NCBI RefSeq assembly: GCF_015999335.1
Contig: NZ_JAEACP010000013.1
Coordinates: forward strand, 62,001-126,000
Length of the DNA stretch: 64,000 bases
From: Tabrizicola soli
Lineage (GTDB): Bacteria; Pseudomonadota; Alphaproteobacteria; Rhodobacterales; Rhodobacteraceae
Direction of reading: 5' to 3'
Below, in pieces: positions 50,872 through 60,103 of the stretch. The position numbers and the translations under genes are program-made. Below the pieces are notes generated by a model. It worked only from the letters and a program-made list of their open reading frames with translations. It ran no database searches and was not told the DNA's origin. Position 1 is the first letter of the stretch, and the number at the start of each line of letters is the position of its first letter.

Positions 50872-51201
50872 TCAGTCAATGCAGATGCCGACCGTCTTGC
50901 CGGTCTCGTCCAGGTAGTCGAAACAGCCGAACATCGGCGTCACCGGGGAACAGGTCCCCTCGTCCGCCAGACACTGGCCGATGCAATCCGTCTTCTTCGT
51001 GCAGGCCTTGCCCGCATCCGGCTGCGGCAGGAAGCAGACCTCGTCCGGCAGCAGCCCGCCGCGCCCGACCGTTCCGCCCTGCATCAGGCATTCCGCCCGC
51101 TCCGCCTTGCCCAAAGGCTTGCCCTGCGGCCCGGCGGGGGTCTCCCCGACACAGGCCGCCAGCGCAAGCACGGCCAGCAGCCAGACCGGCCGCAGCCTCA
51201 C
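50872..51201 (-). CDS. Cys-rich lipoprotein in the carnitine operon, unrecognised
   Basis: A 109-residue protein starting at GTG 51201, overlapping the BKACE stop by 4 bases and ending 10 bases before lcdH. The signal sequence ends in a lipobox, LALAAC (Cys17), so a lipid-anchored outer location is likely. The mature part carries eight further cysteines (38, 56, 67, 73, 77, 84, 93, 107), enough for four disulfides, in a pattern such as CTKKTDCIGQC. I do not recognise the family. Its tight coupling suggests a role in handling carnitine or a related compound in the periplasm. Confidence 0.75.
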   Translation of the reverse strand: MRLRPVWLLAVLALAACVGETPAGPQGKPLGKAERAECLMQGGTVGRGGLLPDEVCFLPQPDAGKACTKKTDCIGQCLADEGTCSPVTPMFGCFDYLDETGKTVGICID

Positions 51202-52112
51202 TTCGCCACCGGAGCGCGCTTCTCCAGCTTCAGCCGCGCCCGCACCTCGGCCGGGGTGATCACCCGCGCGCCCAGGTTCTCGATGATCGTGGCCGCGCGT
51301 TCCACCAGCTGCGCATTGGTCGCCAGCACGCCCTTGTCGAGCCAGAGGTTGTCTTCCAGCCCCACCCGCACGTTGCCGCCGCCCAGCACCGCCGCCGCGA
51401 CATAGGGCATCTGGTGACGCCCCAGCGAGAAGGCCGACCAGTGCCAGTCCGGCGGCACGTTGTTGACCATCGCCATGAAGGTGTTCAGGTCGTCCGGCGC
51501 GCCCCACGGCACGCCCATGCAAAGCTGCACCAGCACGGGTTCCGGGATCACGCCTTCCTTCACCAGCTCCTTCGCCAGCCACAGGTGGCCGGTGTCGAAG
51601 GCCTCGATCTCGATCCTGACGCCCGCCGCCGTCATCCGCCTGGCCATGTCGCGCAGCATGCCGGGCGTGTTGACCATCACATAATCGGCCTCGTTGAAGT
51701 TCATCGTGCCGCAGTCCAGCGTGCAGATCTCGGGGCGGCAGTCGACCACATGCGCCACCCGCTCCGCCGCGCCCGCCATGTCCGAACGCGGGCCGATCCG
51801 GCCCATGTCCTCGGTTCCCTCGAAATAGATGTCGCCGCCCATCCCCGCCGTCAGGTTCAGCACCACATCCGTGTCGCTGTCGCGGATGCGTTCGGCCACC
51901 TCGCGGTAGTATTCCAGCTTGCGGCTGGGCTTGCCGGTTTCCGGGTCGCGGACATGGCAATGCACCACCGCCGCGCCCGCCTTGGCCGCCGCGATGGCGC
52001 TCTCTGCGATCTGTTTCGGCGAACGCGGCACATGCGGGCTGCGGTCCTGCGTCCCGCCCGAGCCGGTGACGGCGCAGGTGATGAAGACTTCGCGGTTCAT
52101 GGTCAGCGGCAT
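51198..52112 (-). CDS. Beta-keto acid cleavage enzyme (BKACE), dehydrocarnitine cleavage-like
   Basis: A 304-residue TIM-barrel Zn enzyme of the BKACE (DUF849) family. The metal site is in AAVVHCHVRDPETGKPS near residue 46-62 (HxH), and PEICTLDCGTMNF near 130 and VQLCMGVPWGAPDDLNTF near 190 are family features. Neighbours include carnitine dehydrogenase with a thioesterase. It therefore probably catalyses dehydrocarnitine + acetyl-CoA to acetoacetate + betainyl-CoA (CdhC reaction). It is the first gene of the minus-strand group, divergent from the GlxA-type regulator across a 74-base promoter region. Confidence 0.88.
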   Translation of the reverse strand: MPLTMNREVFITCAVTGSGGTQDRSPHVPRSPKQIAESAIAAAKAGAAVVHCHVRDPETGKPSRKLEYYREVAERIRDSDTDVVLNLTAGMGGDIYFEGTEDMGRIGPRSDMAGAAERVAHVVDCRPEICTLDCGTMNFNEADYVMVNTPGMLRDMARRMTAAGVRIEIEAFDTGHLWLAKELVKEGVIPEPVLVQLCMGVPWGAPDDLNTFMAMVNNVPPDWHWSAFSLGRHQMPYVAAAVLGGGNVRVGLEDNLWLDKGVLATNAQLVERAATIIENLGARVITPAEVRARLKLEKRAPVAK

Positions 52113-52186
52113 GGCATCCTCCCCTTGGGCTTGCCCCCCACTTTAGCCACCTTGCGCGCCGCCGCTTTGCACTTTACGAAATCCCG

Positions 52187-53152
52187 ATGACGGAAAACGC
52201 GATCTTCTCGCCTTCGGACCAGCCGCTGAGCATCGCCCTCTTCGTGCTGCCCCAGGCCTCGATCCTCGAGGTCGCCTCGGCGCTCGACCCCCTGCGCAAC
52301 GCCAACCGGCAACTGGGGTCCGAGGCCTACCGCTGGCGCGTCGTCACCCCCGACGGCAGGCCCGCGCCGCTGACCTGCGGGATCGAACTCCCCTCCTCCG
52401 GCCCCCTCGCCCATGCCGCCGGGGCCGAGGCGCTGATCGTCGTCGCGGGCTACCGGCTGCACCAGGTGGCCACGCGTCCCCTGATCCGCGACCTGCGCCG
52501 CATCGCCCCGCGCTTCCAGCTGGTCGGCGGCATCGACGCCGGTCCCTGGGTCCTGGCCCGCGCCGGGCTTCTCGACGGCTACCGCGCCACCGTGCATTGG
52601 GAGGACCTCGAGGACCTCGCCGCCGCCCATCCGCATATCGACGTGGTGCCCGACCGCTTCGTGATCGACCGCAACCGCGTGACGATCTCGGGCGCGGCCC
52701 CGGCAGCGGATTTCATGCTGCACCTGATCCGCGCCCGCCACGGCGCGGCCCTGGCCCGGCAGGTCGCGAACAGCTTCCTGACCCGCGCCCGTCCCGGGCA
52801 CGAGCCGCAGATCGCCCCGCCCCGACCCGAGCCCGCGCTCGATCCCCGCGTCGCCGCCGCGCTGGCCCGGATGGAGGCCCGGATCGACGCGCCCGAATCC
52901 ATGGCCGAGACCGCCCGCGCCGTCGGCCTCTCGCCCCGGCGGCTGGAGACCCTGTTCCACCAGGCGCTCGGCACCACCCCGGCCGCCCATGCCCTCGGCC
53001 TGCGCCTCGCCGCCGCGCGCCGGATGCTGACCGACACCCGCCATCCCCTGGCCGAGGTCGCGCTGCGCACCGGATTCTCCAGCCCCGCCACCCTGTCGCG
53101 CGCCTTCAGGGCCCGCTTCGGCCAGCCGCCCGGCGTGTTGCGCAGACCCTGA
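52187..53152 (+). CDS. GlxA family (DJ-1/PfpI + AraC) transcriptional regulator, CdhR-like
   Basis: A 321-residue regulator with an N-terminal class I glutamine-amidotransferase-like sensor domain (about 15-190; FVLPQASILEVASALDPLR, VAGYRLHQVAT). A C-terminal AraC helix-turn-helix pair starts near 225 (SMAETARAVGLSPRRLETLF; LAEVALRTGFSSPATLSRAF). Pseudomonas CdhR and GbdR have this architecture and control carnitine and betaine catabolism. Divergent from the BKACE gene, it probably activates the carnitine operon in response to carnitine or a derivative. Confidence 0.88.
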   Translation: MTENAIFSPSDQPLSIALFVLPQASILEVASALDPLRNANRQLGSEAYRWRVVTPDGRPAPLTCGIELPSSGPLAHAAGAEALIVVAGYRLHQVATRPLIRDLRRIAPRFQLVGGIDAGPWVLARAGLLDGYRATVHWEDLEDLAAAHPHIDVVPDRFVIDRNRVTISGAAPAADFMLHLIRARHGAALARQVANSFLTRARPGHEPQIAPPRPEPALDPRVAAALARMEARIDAPESMAETARAVGLSPRRLETLFHQALGTTPAAHALGLRLAAARRMLTDTRHPLAEVALRTGFSSPATLSRAFRARFGQPPGVLRRP

Positions 53153-55162
53153 TCAGGCCGCGTCCAGCAGCCCCCGGCCTTTCAAAAGCGCCTCGACCCC
53201 CGGCATCCGGCCGCGGAACTGCAGGTACAGCGCCTCCGCCTCCTCCGACCCGCCGGCCGAGAGGATGAACCGTTCCAGCCTCGCCGCCGTCTCGGGATCG
53301 AACGGATCGCCCGTCTCCTCGAAGGCCGCGAAGGCATCGGCGTCCATCACCTCGGACCACATGTAGCTGTAATAGCCGCTGGAATAGCCGTCGCCACTGA
53401 ACACATGCGAGAAATGCGGCGTCGCATGCCGCATCCGGATCGCCCGCGGCATCCCCAGGCCTTCCAGCACCTCGGCCTGTTTCTGCATCGGATCGGCCGG
53501 GGGGCTGCCGGTATGGAACTCCAGATCCACCATGGCGCTGGCGACGAATTCCACCGTGGCAAAGCCCTGGTCATAGGTGCTGGCGTCCAGAAGCCGCCGC
53601 AGCATGTCCGCTGGCATCGGTTCCCCGGTCCCATGATGCCTCGCATGCGCCTCCAGCACCGCGGGCACCTCCAGCCAGTGCTCGTACAGCTGGCTCGGCA
53701 GTTCCACGAAGTCCCGCGCCACCGAAGTGCCGGAGATGAACCCATAGGTCACATCCGACAGCATCTGGTGCAGCGCATGGCCGAATTCATGGAACAGCGT
53801 CCGCGCATCGTCATAGGACAGAAGGCAGGGCTCCCCCTTGGCGAAGTTGCAGACGTTCACCACGATCGGCCGCACCTCGCCGCCCAGCTTGCGCTGCGAC
53901 CGCATCGCCGAGCACCAGGCGCCCGACCGCTTCGACCCGCGTGCGAAATAGTCGCCCAGGAAGACCGCCACATGCCGACCGTCGCGCGTCACTTCCCAGC
54001 CCCGCACGTCCGGGTGATAGAACGGCCCCTCGATCTCGCGGAACTCCAGCCCGAACAGCCGGCTCGCGCAGTCGAACATCGCCCCCAGCATCGCCTCCAG
54101 GCCCAGGTAGGGCTTCAACGCCGCCTCATCCAGGTCATGCTCGGCGCGGCGCCGCTTCTCGCTGTAGTAACGCCAGTCCCAGGGCTCCAGCGGCCCCGCG
54201 AACCCGTCCGCGCGCAACATCCCTTCCAGCACCGCGGCATCCGCCAGCGCCTTGGCCCGCGCCGGCGCCCAGACCCGCATGAGCAGGTCCCGCACCGCGC
54301 CCGGAGTCTTCGCCATCTCCGGCTCCAGCTTGAACGAGGCGAAATCCGCATAGCCCAGCAGCGCCGCCCGCTCGGCCCGCAGCGCCAGGGTCTCCGCCGC
54401 AATCGCCCGGTTGTCGGTATCGCCCCCATTCGCGCCCCGCGCGACCCAGGCCTCATAGGCCTTCTCCCGCAAGCCGCGGTTCGGCGAGAACTGCAGGAAC
54501 GGCACGATCAGGCTGCGGTTCAGCGTCACCACCGGCCCCAGCCCCTTCTCCGCCCCCGCCGCCCGCGCCGCCTCCTGCACGAAACCCGGCAGCGCGGCCA
54601 GGTCTGCCGGCGCAAGCTCCATATGCCAGGCCCGCTCATCCGCCAGCAGATTCTGGCCGAACCGCGTCCCCAGCACCGCCAGCCGCGCCTTCACCGCCGT
54701 CAGCCGCTCCGCCGCCGCCCCCTCCAGCGCCGCGCCCGAGCGGACGAACATCCGCCGGTACAGCTCCAGCACCCGCAACTGCTCGGCGCCGAGGCCCAGC
54801 GCCTCGCGCCCCTGCCACAAGGCGTCGATCTTCGCGAACAGCGCCTTGTTGTTGATGATCTCGCTCGAGAACGCCGACAGCTTCGGCGCCAGTTCCCGCA
54901 TCAGCGCCTCGCGCGCCTCGGTGCTGTCCGCGCCCGCCAGGTTGTAGAATACCCCCGACACCCGGTCGAGGTCCTCCTCCGCCAGTTCCAGCGCCTCGAT
55001 CACCTCGGCAAAGGACGTCCCCGGCCCCTCGGCAACCGCCAGGGTCGCCGCCCGAGCCCGCGCCAGCGCCTCGTCGAAGGCCGGCCCGAAATCCTCGTCC
55101 CGGATGCGCGCGAAGGGCGGCAGGCCGAACGGAGTATCCCACTTTTCCAGAAGCACGTTCAT
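53153..55162 (-). CDS. M3 family metallopeptidase (oligopeptidase A/Dcp type)
   Basis: A 669-residue soluble zinc peptidase. The metal-binding HExxH is in TLFHEFGHALHQMLSDV near residue 457, with the third ligand Glu in the following helix. GKPVLLSYDDA-like context (CNFAKGEPCLLSYDDA) precedes it, and YSSGYYSYMWSEVMDADAF near 600 is the C-terminal substrate-binding region. It degrades oligopeptides of up to about 20 residues in the cytoplasm, for instance cleaved signal peptides. Tail-to-tail with the GlxA-type regulator (adjacent stop codons). Confidence 0.92.
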   Translation of the reverse strand: MNVLLEKWDTPFGLPPFARIRDEDFGPAFDEALARARAATLAVAEGPGTSFAEVIEALELAEEDLDRVSGVFYNLAGADSTEAREALMRELAPKLSAFSSEIINNKALFAKIDALWQGREALGLGAEQLRVLELYRRMFVRSGAALEGAAAERLTAVKARLAVLGTRFGQNLLADERAWHMELAPADLAALPGFVQEAARAAGAEKGLGPVVTLNRSLIVPFLQFSPNRGLREKAYEAWVARGANGGDTDNRAIAAETLALRAERAALLGYADFASFKLEPEMAKTPGAVRDLLMRVWAPARAKALADAAVLEGMLRADGFAGPLEPWDWRYYSEKRRRAEHDLDEAALKPYLGLEAMLGAMFDCASRLFGLEFREIEGPFYHPDVRGWEVTRDGRHVAVFLGDYFARGSKRSGAWCSAMRSQRKLGGEVRPIVVNVCNFAKGEPCLLSYDDARTLFHEFGHALHQMLSDVTYGFISGTSVARDFVELPSQLYEHWLEVPAVLEAHARHHGTGEPMPADMLRRLLDASTYDQGFATVEFVASAMVDLEFHTGSPPADPMQKQAEVLEGLGMPRAIRMRHATPHFSHVFSGDGYSSGYYSYMWSEVMDADAFAAFEETGDPFDPETAARLERFILSAGGSEEAEALYLQFRGRMPGVEALLKGRGLLDAA

Positions 55163-55220
55163 CGCAACTCTCCTTTGCCGCGAAAGCTAGGCCCCCGACC
55201 CCGCAAGGTCCACCCTTCCT

Positions 55221-55266
55221 CTTGGCCGAAATACTCCCAGGGGGTTTGGGGGCAGGATGCCCCCAT
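55221..55266. repeat. Family-3 element, solitary copy
   Basis: A TTGGCCGAAATACTCCCAGGGGG start followed by TTTGGGGGCAGGATGCCCCC, in which GGGGCA/TGCCCC can form a hairpin. It resembles the family-3 pair at 47691-47926 in order of parts, with ATACTCCC in place of ATATCCTC. It fills part of the 168-base gap between the M3 peptidase and ABC permease genes, upstream of the former. Confidence 0.6.
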
Positions 55267-55330
55267 CACCGAGGAGGAGGGCGCAAGCCCCGACGACGAG
55301 ACAAGGGACCTGCGCCGTCAGGCGCTCGAG

Positions 55331-56125
55331 TCACGAAGCGTCCCGCCCGCGCGAGCGCATCCGCGCCTCGAACCGGCGCAAGAGCAGTGACAGCCCGATG
55401 GTCATCACCAGATAGAGGAAGGCCGCCACGTTGTAGGTCTCGAAATAACGGAAGTTCCCCGCCGCCGTGACCTTCGCCAGCTGCGCCACGTCGGAGATCC
55501 CCAGCACCGCCACGAGGCTGCTGTCTTTCACCATTGCGACGAAATCATTGCCGAGCGGCGGCAGGATCAGCCGGAACGCCTGTGGAAATCGAACCAGCCG
55601 GAACCGCTGCCAGCCATTCAGCCCCAGGGCCATCGCGGCCTCGACCTGGCCCTTGTCCACCGCCTGCAGGCCGGCCCGGAAGATCTCGGCCAGGAAGGCG
55701 GAATAGGCCAGCATCAGCGCCAGCACCGCGCGGTGGAGAAGCGGCACGTCCCGCGTGCGCAGCACATCCTCTCCCGCCAGAAGGTTCACGCCCGAGACCA
55801 GCCCCGGCACCAGCACGAAGGCGACGTAGAGGAGAAGCACGATGATCGGCACGCCCCGCATCACCTCGATGTAAAGCCGCGCCGCCTGCCGCAGGACGAG
55901 ATGCCTCGACAGCCCCATCACCGCCAGTCCCAGCCCGATGACGCAGGCCCCGAGATAGGCCACCACCGCCACCGCCAGCGTCACCCCCAGCCCCTTGGTC
56001 AGGATGCGCAGCGCCCCGGCATAGACCTCGTCCGACAGCATCTCGTACAAAAGCCAAAGGCCGGTGACCGCAAGGATCACCAGCCACCAGGGAAAGTCGC
56101 GTTCAGGCTCTGCGTTCGGCGTCAT
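55331..56125 (-). CDS. Polar amino-acid ABC transporter permease
   Basis: A 264-residue HisM/GlnP-type inner-membrane permease with five to six helices. LYIEVMRGVPIIVLLLYVAF near residue 85 is the family start of the transport core. EIFRAGLQAVDKGQVEAAMALGL near 145 carries the EAA loop that docks on the ATPase (EAA...G). It is 34 bases after the binding-protein gene. No ATPase gene is adjacent, so a distant or shared ATPase must complete the system. Substrate probably a polar amino acid or amine. Confidence 0.88.
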   Translation of the reverse strand: MTPNAEPERDFPWWLVILAVTGLWLLYEMLSDEVYAGALRILTKGLGVTLAVAVVAYLGACVIGLGLAVMGLSRHLVLRQAARLYIEVMRGVPIIVLLLYVAFVLVPGLVSGVNLLAGEDVLRTRDVPLLHRAVLALMLAYSAFLAEIFRAGLQAVDKGQVEAAMALGLNGWQRFRLVRFPQAFRLILPPLGNDFVAMVKDSSLVAVLGISDVAQLAKVTAAGNFRYFETYNVAAFLYLVMTIGLSLLLRRFEARMRSRGRDAS

Positions 56126-56159
56126 GCGGTTGCCCCCGGAGCCGGCCGGGGGCGGCCCT

Positions 56160-56942
56160 TCACTCGCCCATCTTGTAGTCGACGAACCACTTCCGGTTCA
56201 GCCCGTCCAGCGTCCCGTCCGCCTTCATCGCCGCGATCGCCGCATTGACCGGCGCCACCAGGTCCGAGCCCTTCGGGAAGATGAAGCCGAAATCCTCGCT
56301 CGCCAGCGGTGCGCCGATGATCTTCAGCCCCCCGTTCGAAGCCGCCACATACCCGTTCGCCGCCGTCGAATCCGACAGCGTCAGGTCCACGTCGCCCGCC
56401 TTCAGCGCCTCGAGCCCCGCTCCGAAGGTCTCGAACTTGATCACGCGGGGGTTCTCCTCGTTGCCGTCCAGGATCTCGTAGACCGCCGCGTAGAAGGGCG
56501 AGGTCCCCGGCTGCGCGCTGACCAGAAGCTCCGGGTCCGCCGCGAAGGAGGCCGCGTCGGTGAACCGCGCCTCATCGCCGCGCACGATCATCAGCATCTC
56601 CGACCGCATGTAGGGCTCCGAGAAATCGACCTGCTCCTTGCGCTCGTCCTTGATGGTGATCCCGGTCATGCCGATGTCGTACTGGCCCTCGGCCACCGCC
56701 GGGATCATCGCATCCCAGCTGGTGTTCTGATATGTCACCGCCAGGTTCAGCCGCTTGGCGATCTCGGCCATCGCGTCATATTCCCAGCCGACCGCCTGGC
56801 CCTCCTTGTCGATGAACTGCAGCGGCGGATAGGCGTTCTCGGTCACCACCACGACCTCGCGGCCCGCCAGATCCGGCAGGTCCTGCGCCATGGCAGGCAG
56901 GGTGGACAGGGAAAGCCCCATCAGGACGGCGGTCAGTTTCAT
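56160..56942 (-). CDS. Amino-acid ABC transporter substrate-binding protein
   Basis: A 260-residue family 3 extracellular solute-binding protein with a signal peptide (about 1-19, ending AMAQ). Ligand-binding landmarks are [17 protein letters not shown] near 33, [14 protein letters not shown] near 52, and [20 protein letters not shown] near 86, ending in [11 protein letters not shown]. It delivers polar amino acids or similar compounds to the adjacent permease. An Arg/Asp pair that anchors alpha-amino acids is not clearly placed, so the ligand is open. Confidence 0.88.
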   Translation of the reverse strand: MKLTAVLMGLSLSTLPAMAQDLPDLAGREVVVVTENAYPPLQFIDKEGQAVGWEYDAMAEIAKRLNLAVTYQNTSWDAMIPAVAEGQYDIGMTGITIKDERKEQVDFSEPYMRSEMLMIVRGDEARFTDAASFAADPELLVSAQPGTSPFYAAVYEILDGNEENPRVIKFETFGAGLEALKAGDVDLTLSDSTAANGYVAASNGGLKIIGAPLASEDFGFIFPKGSDLVAPVNAAIAAMKADGTLDGLNRKWFVDYKMGE

Positions 56943-57011
56943 CGGTCAGCTCCCGGCTGGTATGTCCGCCGCCGACTATGCCACCTGCGCCCGCCGATGC
57001 AAGGCCGCGGC

Positions 57012-57413
57012 TCAGGCCCCCCAGACTGCCTCGCCCAGCGCCGCGTCCAGCACCACCGCCGCATCCGCCGCGCCGGTCCAGTCCTGGCCCGAGGTCACGA
57101 TACAGCTGATCCCGTCGCCGCCATGATGCACGACCGTCCAGGTTCCCATCAGCTCCGAGGCCCAGAGCTCCATCGTCATCCCCTCCGCCGTGACCTGGGT
57201 CAGGCGCGGGGTCTCGTCGAAGTCATGCCGCAGGGTGACGGCCACCACGTTGCGCGCATCGCAATAGCTCTCGGTCAGCGACAGCGCCTCCTCGGCGCGC
57301 GGAACGGGCGCGGCCGCAAGCGCCACGGTGACGCTCAGCCCCACCCCGCCCAGGTAAAGGCCGGTCCTTCCCAGGACCGGGGCAAGGCTCTGGAACATCG
57401 GTGACATGACCAT
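57012..57413 (-). CDS. Small exported protein, unrecognised
   Basis: A 133-residue protein with a signal or anchor segment (about 14-36, RTGLYLGGVGLSVTVALAAA). The mature part, SYCDARNVVAVTLRHDFDET to TWTVVHHGGDGISCIVTSGQ, has two cysteines that may pair. Similar short proteins with C-terminal GxGxSCxxxxGxxW occur in Rhodobacteraceae without known role; this is recollection only. Start at 57413 with GGAGG 6 bases upstream; a second ATG is 6 bases further in. Separated from the binding-protein gene by 69 bases. Confidence 0.65.
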   Translation of the reverse strand: MVMSPMFQSLAPVLGRTGLYLGGVGLSVTVALAAAPVPRAEEALSLTESYCDARNVVAVTLRHDFDETPRLTQVTAEGMTMELWASELMGTWTVVHHGGDGISCIVTSGQDWTGAADAAVVLDAALGEAVWGA

Positions 57414-57596
57414 CGGGTTCCTCCGATTGCTGCTGCCCAGGGACAACGTGCCCCGCCCGCCCCAGTTCCCCGGCGCCGCGCCTCCCCCAGCCACCACCGC
57501 CGGAGGCAGCCATCTTCCCGGCCCGTGCGACATCGGCCGGCGATTCACCCACCCTACCCCCTTCCCAGCCGGACGGATCCGGTCCACAAAACGCCC

Positions 57597-58964
57597 ATGG
57601 ATCCCGCCACGCTCACCGCCACCGCGCTCGCCGCCCTGATCCGCAGCCGCCGGCTCTCGGCTCTCGAGGCGGTGCAGGCCAGCCTCGCCCGTATCGACCG
57701 GCTGAATCCCGGCCTCAACGCCATCGTCCAGCGCATGGATGACGCGGCCCTGGCCCAGGCCCGCGCCATCGACCAGCGCCTCGCAAGGGGAGAGGACCCC
57801 GGCCCCCTCGCCGGCGTGCCCGTCACCGTCAAGGTCAACGTCGACCAGGCGGGCCAGGCCACCACCAACGGCTTGCGCCTCCAGGCGAACCGCCTGGCAA
57901 CCGGGGACAGCCCGCCCGTCGCCAACCTCCGCCGCGCCGGCGCGGTCATCGTCGGCCGCACCAACACGCCGGCCTTCAGCTTGCGCTGGTTCACCCGCAA
58001 CAGCCTGCACGGCGCGACGCGGAACCCCGCCTTCCCCGGCCTGACCCCCGGCGGCTCCTCCGGCGGCGCCGCCTCGGCCGCCGCCGCCGGACTCGGCCCG
58101 ATCGCGCATGGCACCGACATCGCGGGCTCGATCCGCTACCCGGCCTACGCCTGCGGCATCCACGGCCTCCGCCCCGGTCTCGGCCGCGTCGCCGCCTTCA
58201 ACGCCACCGGCGGCGACCGGCTGATCGGCGGGCAGCTCATGGCCACCTCCGGCCCCCTCGCCCGTTCCGCCGCCGACCTGCGCCTCGGCCTCGCCGCCCT
58301 GTCGCAGCCCGACCCGCGCGATCCCTGGTGGACCCCGGCCACCGCCGCCCCCTACGCCAGGCGCGCCGCCCTGGCCCTTGCCCCCGACGGTCTCGCCACC
58401 GATCCCGCGCTTCGCGACGCCCTCACCGCCGCCGCCCAGACCCTCGCCTCCCACGGCTGGGAGATCGGCACCCCCGCCCTTCCCCCCTTCCGCGAGGCGA
58501 TGGAGCTGCAACTCACCCTCTGGCTCTCCGAATTCGCCCTCGGCGGGGCCGAGGCCGTCGCCCGCGAGGCGGATCCCGACGCCAGCTTCGTCCATGCCGA
58601 GTTCCTGAAACTCGCCCCGCCCCCGACGCTCGAGACCTTCATGCGCGCCCTGCAATCCCGCGCCCGCCTCGCCCGCCTCTGGCGTGGCTTCTTCACCGAC
58701 TGGCCGGTCCTCCTGACCCCCGTTTCCGGCCGGCTTCCCTTCCCCGACCACTACGACACCTCCTCACCGCAAGCCTTCGCCGAGGTGATCGAGGCCCAGA
58801 TGCCCCAGATCGCGCCGCCCTTCATGGGCCTGCCGGGCCTGACCGTCACCACCGGCCGCACCGCCACGCATCCCCTGGGCATCCAGGCCCTCGCCGACCG
58901 GGGATGCGAGCACATCCTCCTCGACCTGGCCGACCTCCTCGCCCCGGAAATCCCCGCAACCTAG
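57597..58964 (+). CDS. Amidase (amidase signature family)
   Basis: A 455-residue amidase-signature enzyme. The Ser-cisSer-Lys triad is visible: Lys in VPVTVKVNVDQAG near residue 78, the cis-Ser in GLTPGGSSGGAASAAAAGLG near 149, and the nucleophile Ser in HGTDIAGSIRYPAYACG near 173. It hydrolyses an unspecified amide; GatA-type activity is unlikely because no gatC/gatB is present. The start at 57597 follows a long upstream open frame with no family sequence. A degenerate half of a family-1 palindrome (CCCACCCTAC) lies at 57548-57557. Confidence 0.88.
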   Translation: MDPATLTATALAALIRSRRLSALEAVQASLARIDRLNPGLNAIVQRMDDAALAQARAIDQRLARGEDPGPLAGVPVTVKVNVDQAGQATTNGLRLQANRLATGDSPPVANLRRAGAVIVGRTNTPAFSLRWFTRNSLHGATRNPAFPGLTPGGSSGGAASAAAAGLGPIAHGTDIAGSIRYPAYACGIHGLRPGLGRVAAFNATGGDRLIGGQLMATSGPLARSAADLRLGLAALSQPDPRDPWWTPATAAPYARRAALALAPDGLATDPALRDALTAAAQTLASHGWEIGTPALPPFREAMELQLTLWLSEFALGGAEAVAREADPDASFVHAEFLKLAPPPTLETFMRALQSRARLARLWRGFFTDWPVLLTPVSGRLPFPDHYDTSSPQAFAEVIEAQMPQIAPPFMGLPGLTVTTGRTATHPLGIQALADRGCEHILLDLADLLAPEIPAT

Positions 58965-59008
58965 GCCGGGCTTCAGCCCAGCTCCTCCCCGCCCGCCGCC
59001 AAGGCCCT

Positions 59009-59050
59009 CGACCTGCCGGCTGCGCTACAGCGCACTAAACCCGCAGGTCG
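59009..59050. repeat. Nested hairpins between convergent amidase and moeB-like genes
   Basis: The outer stem CGACCTGC/GCAGGTCG (59009-59016 with 59043-59050) encloses an inner stem TGCGCT-AC-AGCGCA (59021-59034). The inner part resembles the core of the GTGCGC variant of family 1. It lies in the 104-base gap between two convergent genes, where a terminator would be expected, but no T-run follows. Confidence 0.55.
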
Positions 59051-59068
59051 GCACCACGCAGGCGCCCC

Positions 59069-60103
59069 TCAGTGCCGCCCTCCGCAGACCTCGCACTCCG
59101 CCCGCCGCTTCACCGCGATCACCCGCGTCTCGGCAAAGAGGGCATCGTGGATCATCAGCCGCCCCGCCAGCCCCTCCCCCGCCCCGGTGACCCATTTCAC
59201 CGCCTCCATCGCCATCATCGCCCCGATCACCCCCGGCAGCGGCGCGGCCACCCCCGCCTCGGCGCAGGTCGGCACCAGGCCGGGGGCCGGCTTCACCGGA
59301 AAGACGCAGGCATAGCAGGGCGCCCCCGCCGCGGGATGGAACAGGCTCAGCTGCCCCTCCCATTGCGTGATCGCGCCACTGACCAGCGGCACCCCGGCCG
59401 CCACGCAGGCCCGGTTCACCAGGTAACGGGTGTCGATATCGTCGGTCCCGTCCAGCACCAGATCATATTCCGCCACCAGCTCGCGGGCGATCTCCCCGGT
59501 CAGACGGCGGTGATAGGGCCGGACCTCGATGAACGGGTTCAACGCCCGCATCGCCGCCTCGGCCGAGAAGACCTTGGGCATCCCGATCCGCCCGTCGGTG
59601 TGGATCACCTGCCGCTGCAGGTTCGACCCCTCCACCACGTCGTCGTCGATCACCCCGATCGTGCCCACCCCCGCCGCGGCAAGGTACAGCAGGACCGGAG
59701 ACCCCAGCCCCCCCGCCCCCACGACCAGCACCTTCGCCGCCTTCAGCCGCTTCTGCCCCGGCCCGCCGATCTCGCGCAGGATGATGTGGCGGGCATAGCG
59801 GTCCAGTTCCGCCTCGCGGAACGTCCCCGTAGCGACAACAGGGGCGGCCAGAGCCCGCCGCCGCAGCAGCGCCCGCAGGACCTCGCGGTAGCCCAGCGCC
59901 AGCGCCGCCAGCAGGCCGGCGACGGCCCAGGCCCGGAAGTCGCCGCCCGTGACGCGCGCCAGCGGGTTCTCCACCTGCATCGGCAGATGCACCAGCAGCA
60001 GCAGGACCCACCAGCCCGCCGCAGCCGCAAGCAGCCAGCGCTCGCCCCAGCCGCGCCAGCGCCCCAGCGCCCAGAGGCCCAGAAACCCCAGGACCCCGAT
60101 CAC
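59069..60103 (-). CDS. moeB: HesA/MoeB/ThiF-type adenylyltransferase with N-terminal membrane domain
   Basis: A 344-residue E1-like enzyme. The first 75 residues carry two to three membrane helices ([53 protein letters not shown]), a form typical of Rhodobacterales. The adenylation core has [19 protein letters not shown] near 126, [16 protein letters not shown] near 152 and [14 protein letters not shown] near 212. The zinc cysteines are CYACVF near 262 and CEVCGG near 337. It activates the C-terminus of MoaD or ThiS for sulfur transfer. Its start overlaps the dut stop by 4 bases. Confidence 0.88.
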   Translation of the reverse strand: MIGVLGFLGLWALGRWRGWGERWLLAAAAGWWVLLLLVHLPMQVENPLARVTGGDFRAWAVAGLLAALALGYREVLRALLRRRALAAPVVATGTFREAELDRYARHIILREIGGPGQKRLKAAKVLVVGAGGLGSPVLLYLAAAGVGTIGVIDDDVVEGSNLQRQVIHTDGRIGMPKVFSAEAAMRALNPFIEVRPYHRRLTGEIARELVAEYDLVLDGTDDIDTRYLVNRACVAAGVPLVSGAITQWEGQLSLFHPAAGAPCYACVFPVKPAPGLVPTCAEAGVAAPLPGVIGAMMAMEAVKWVTGAGEGLAGRLMIHDALFAETRVIAVKRRAECEVCGGRH

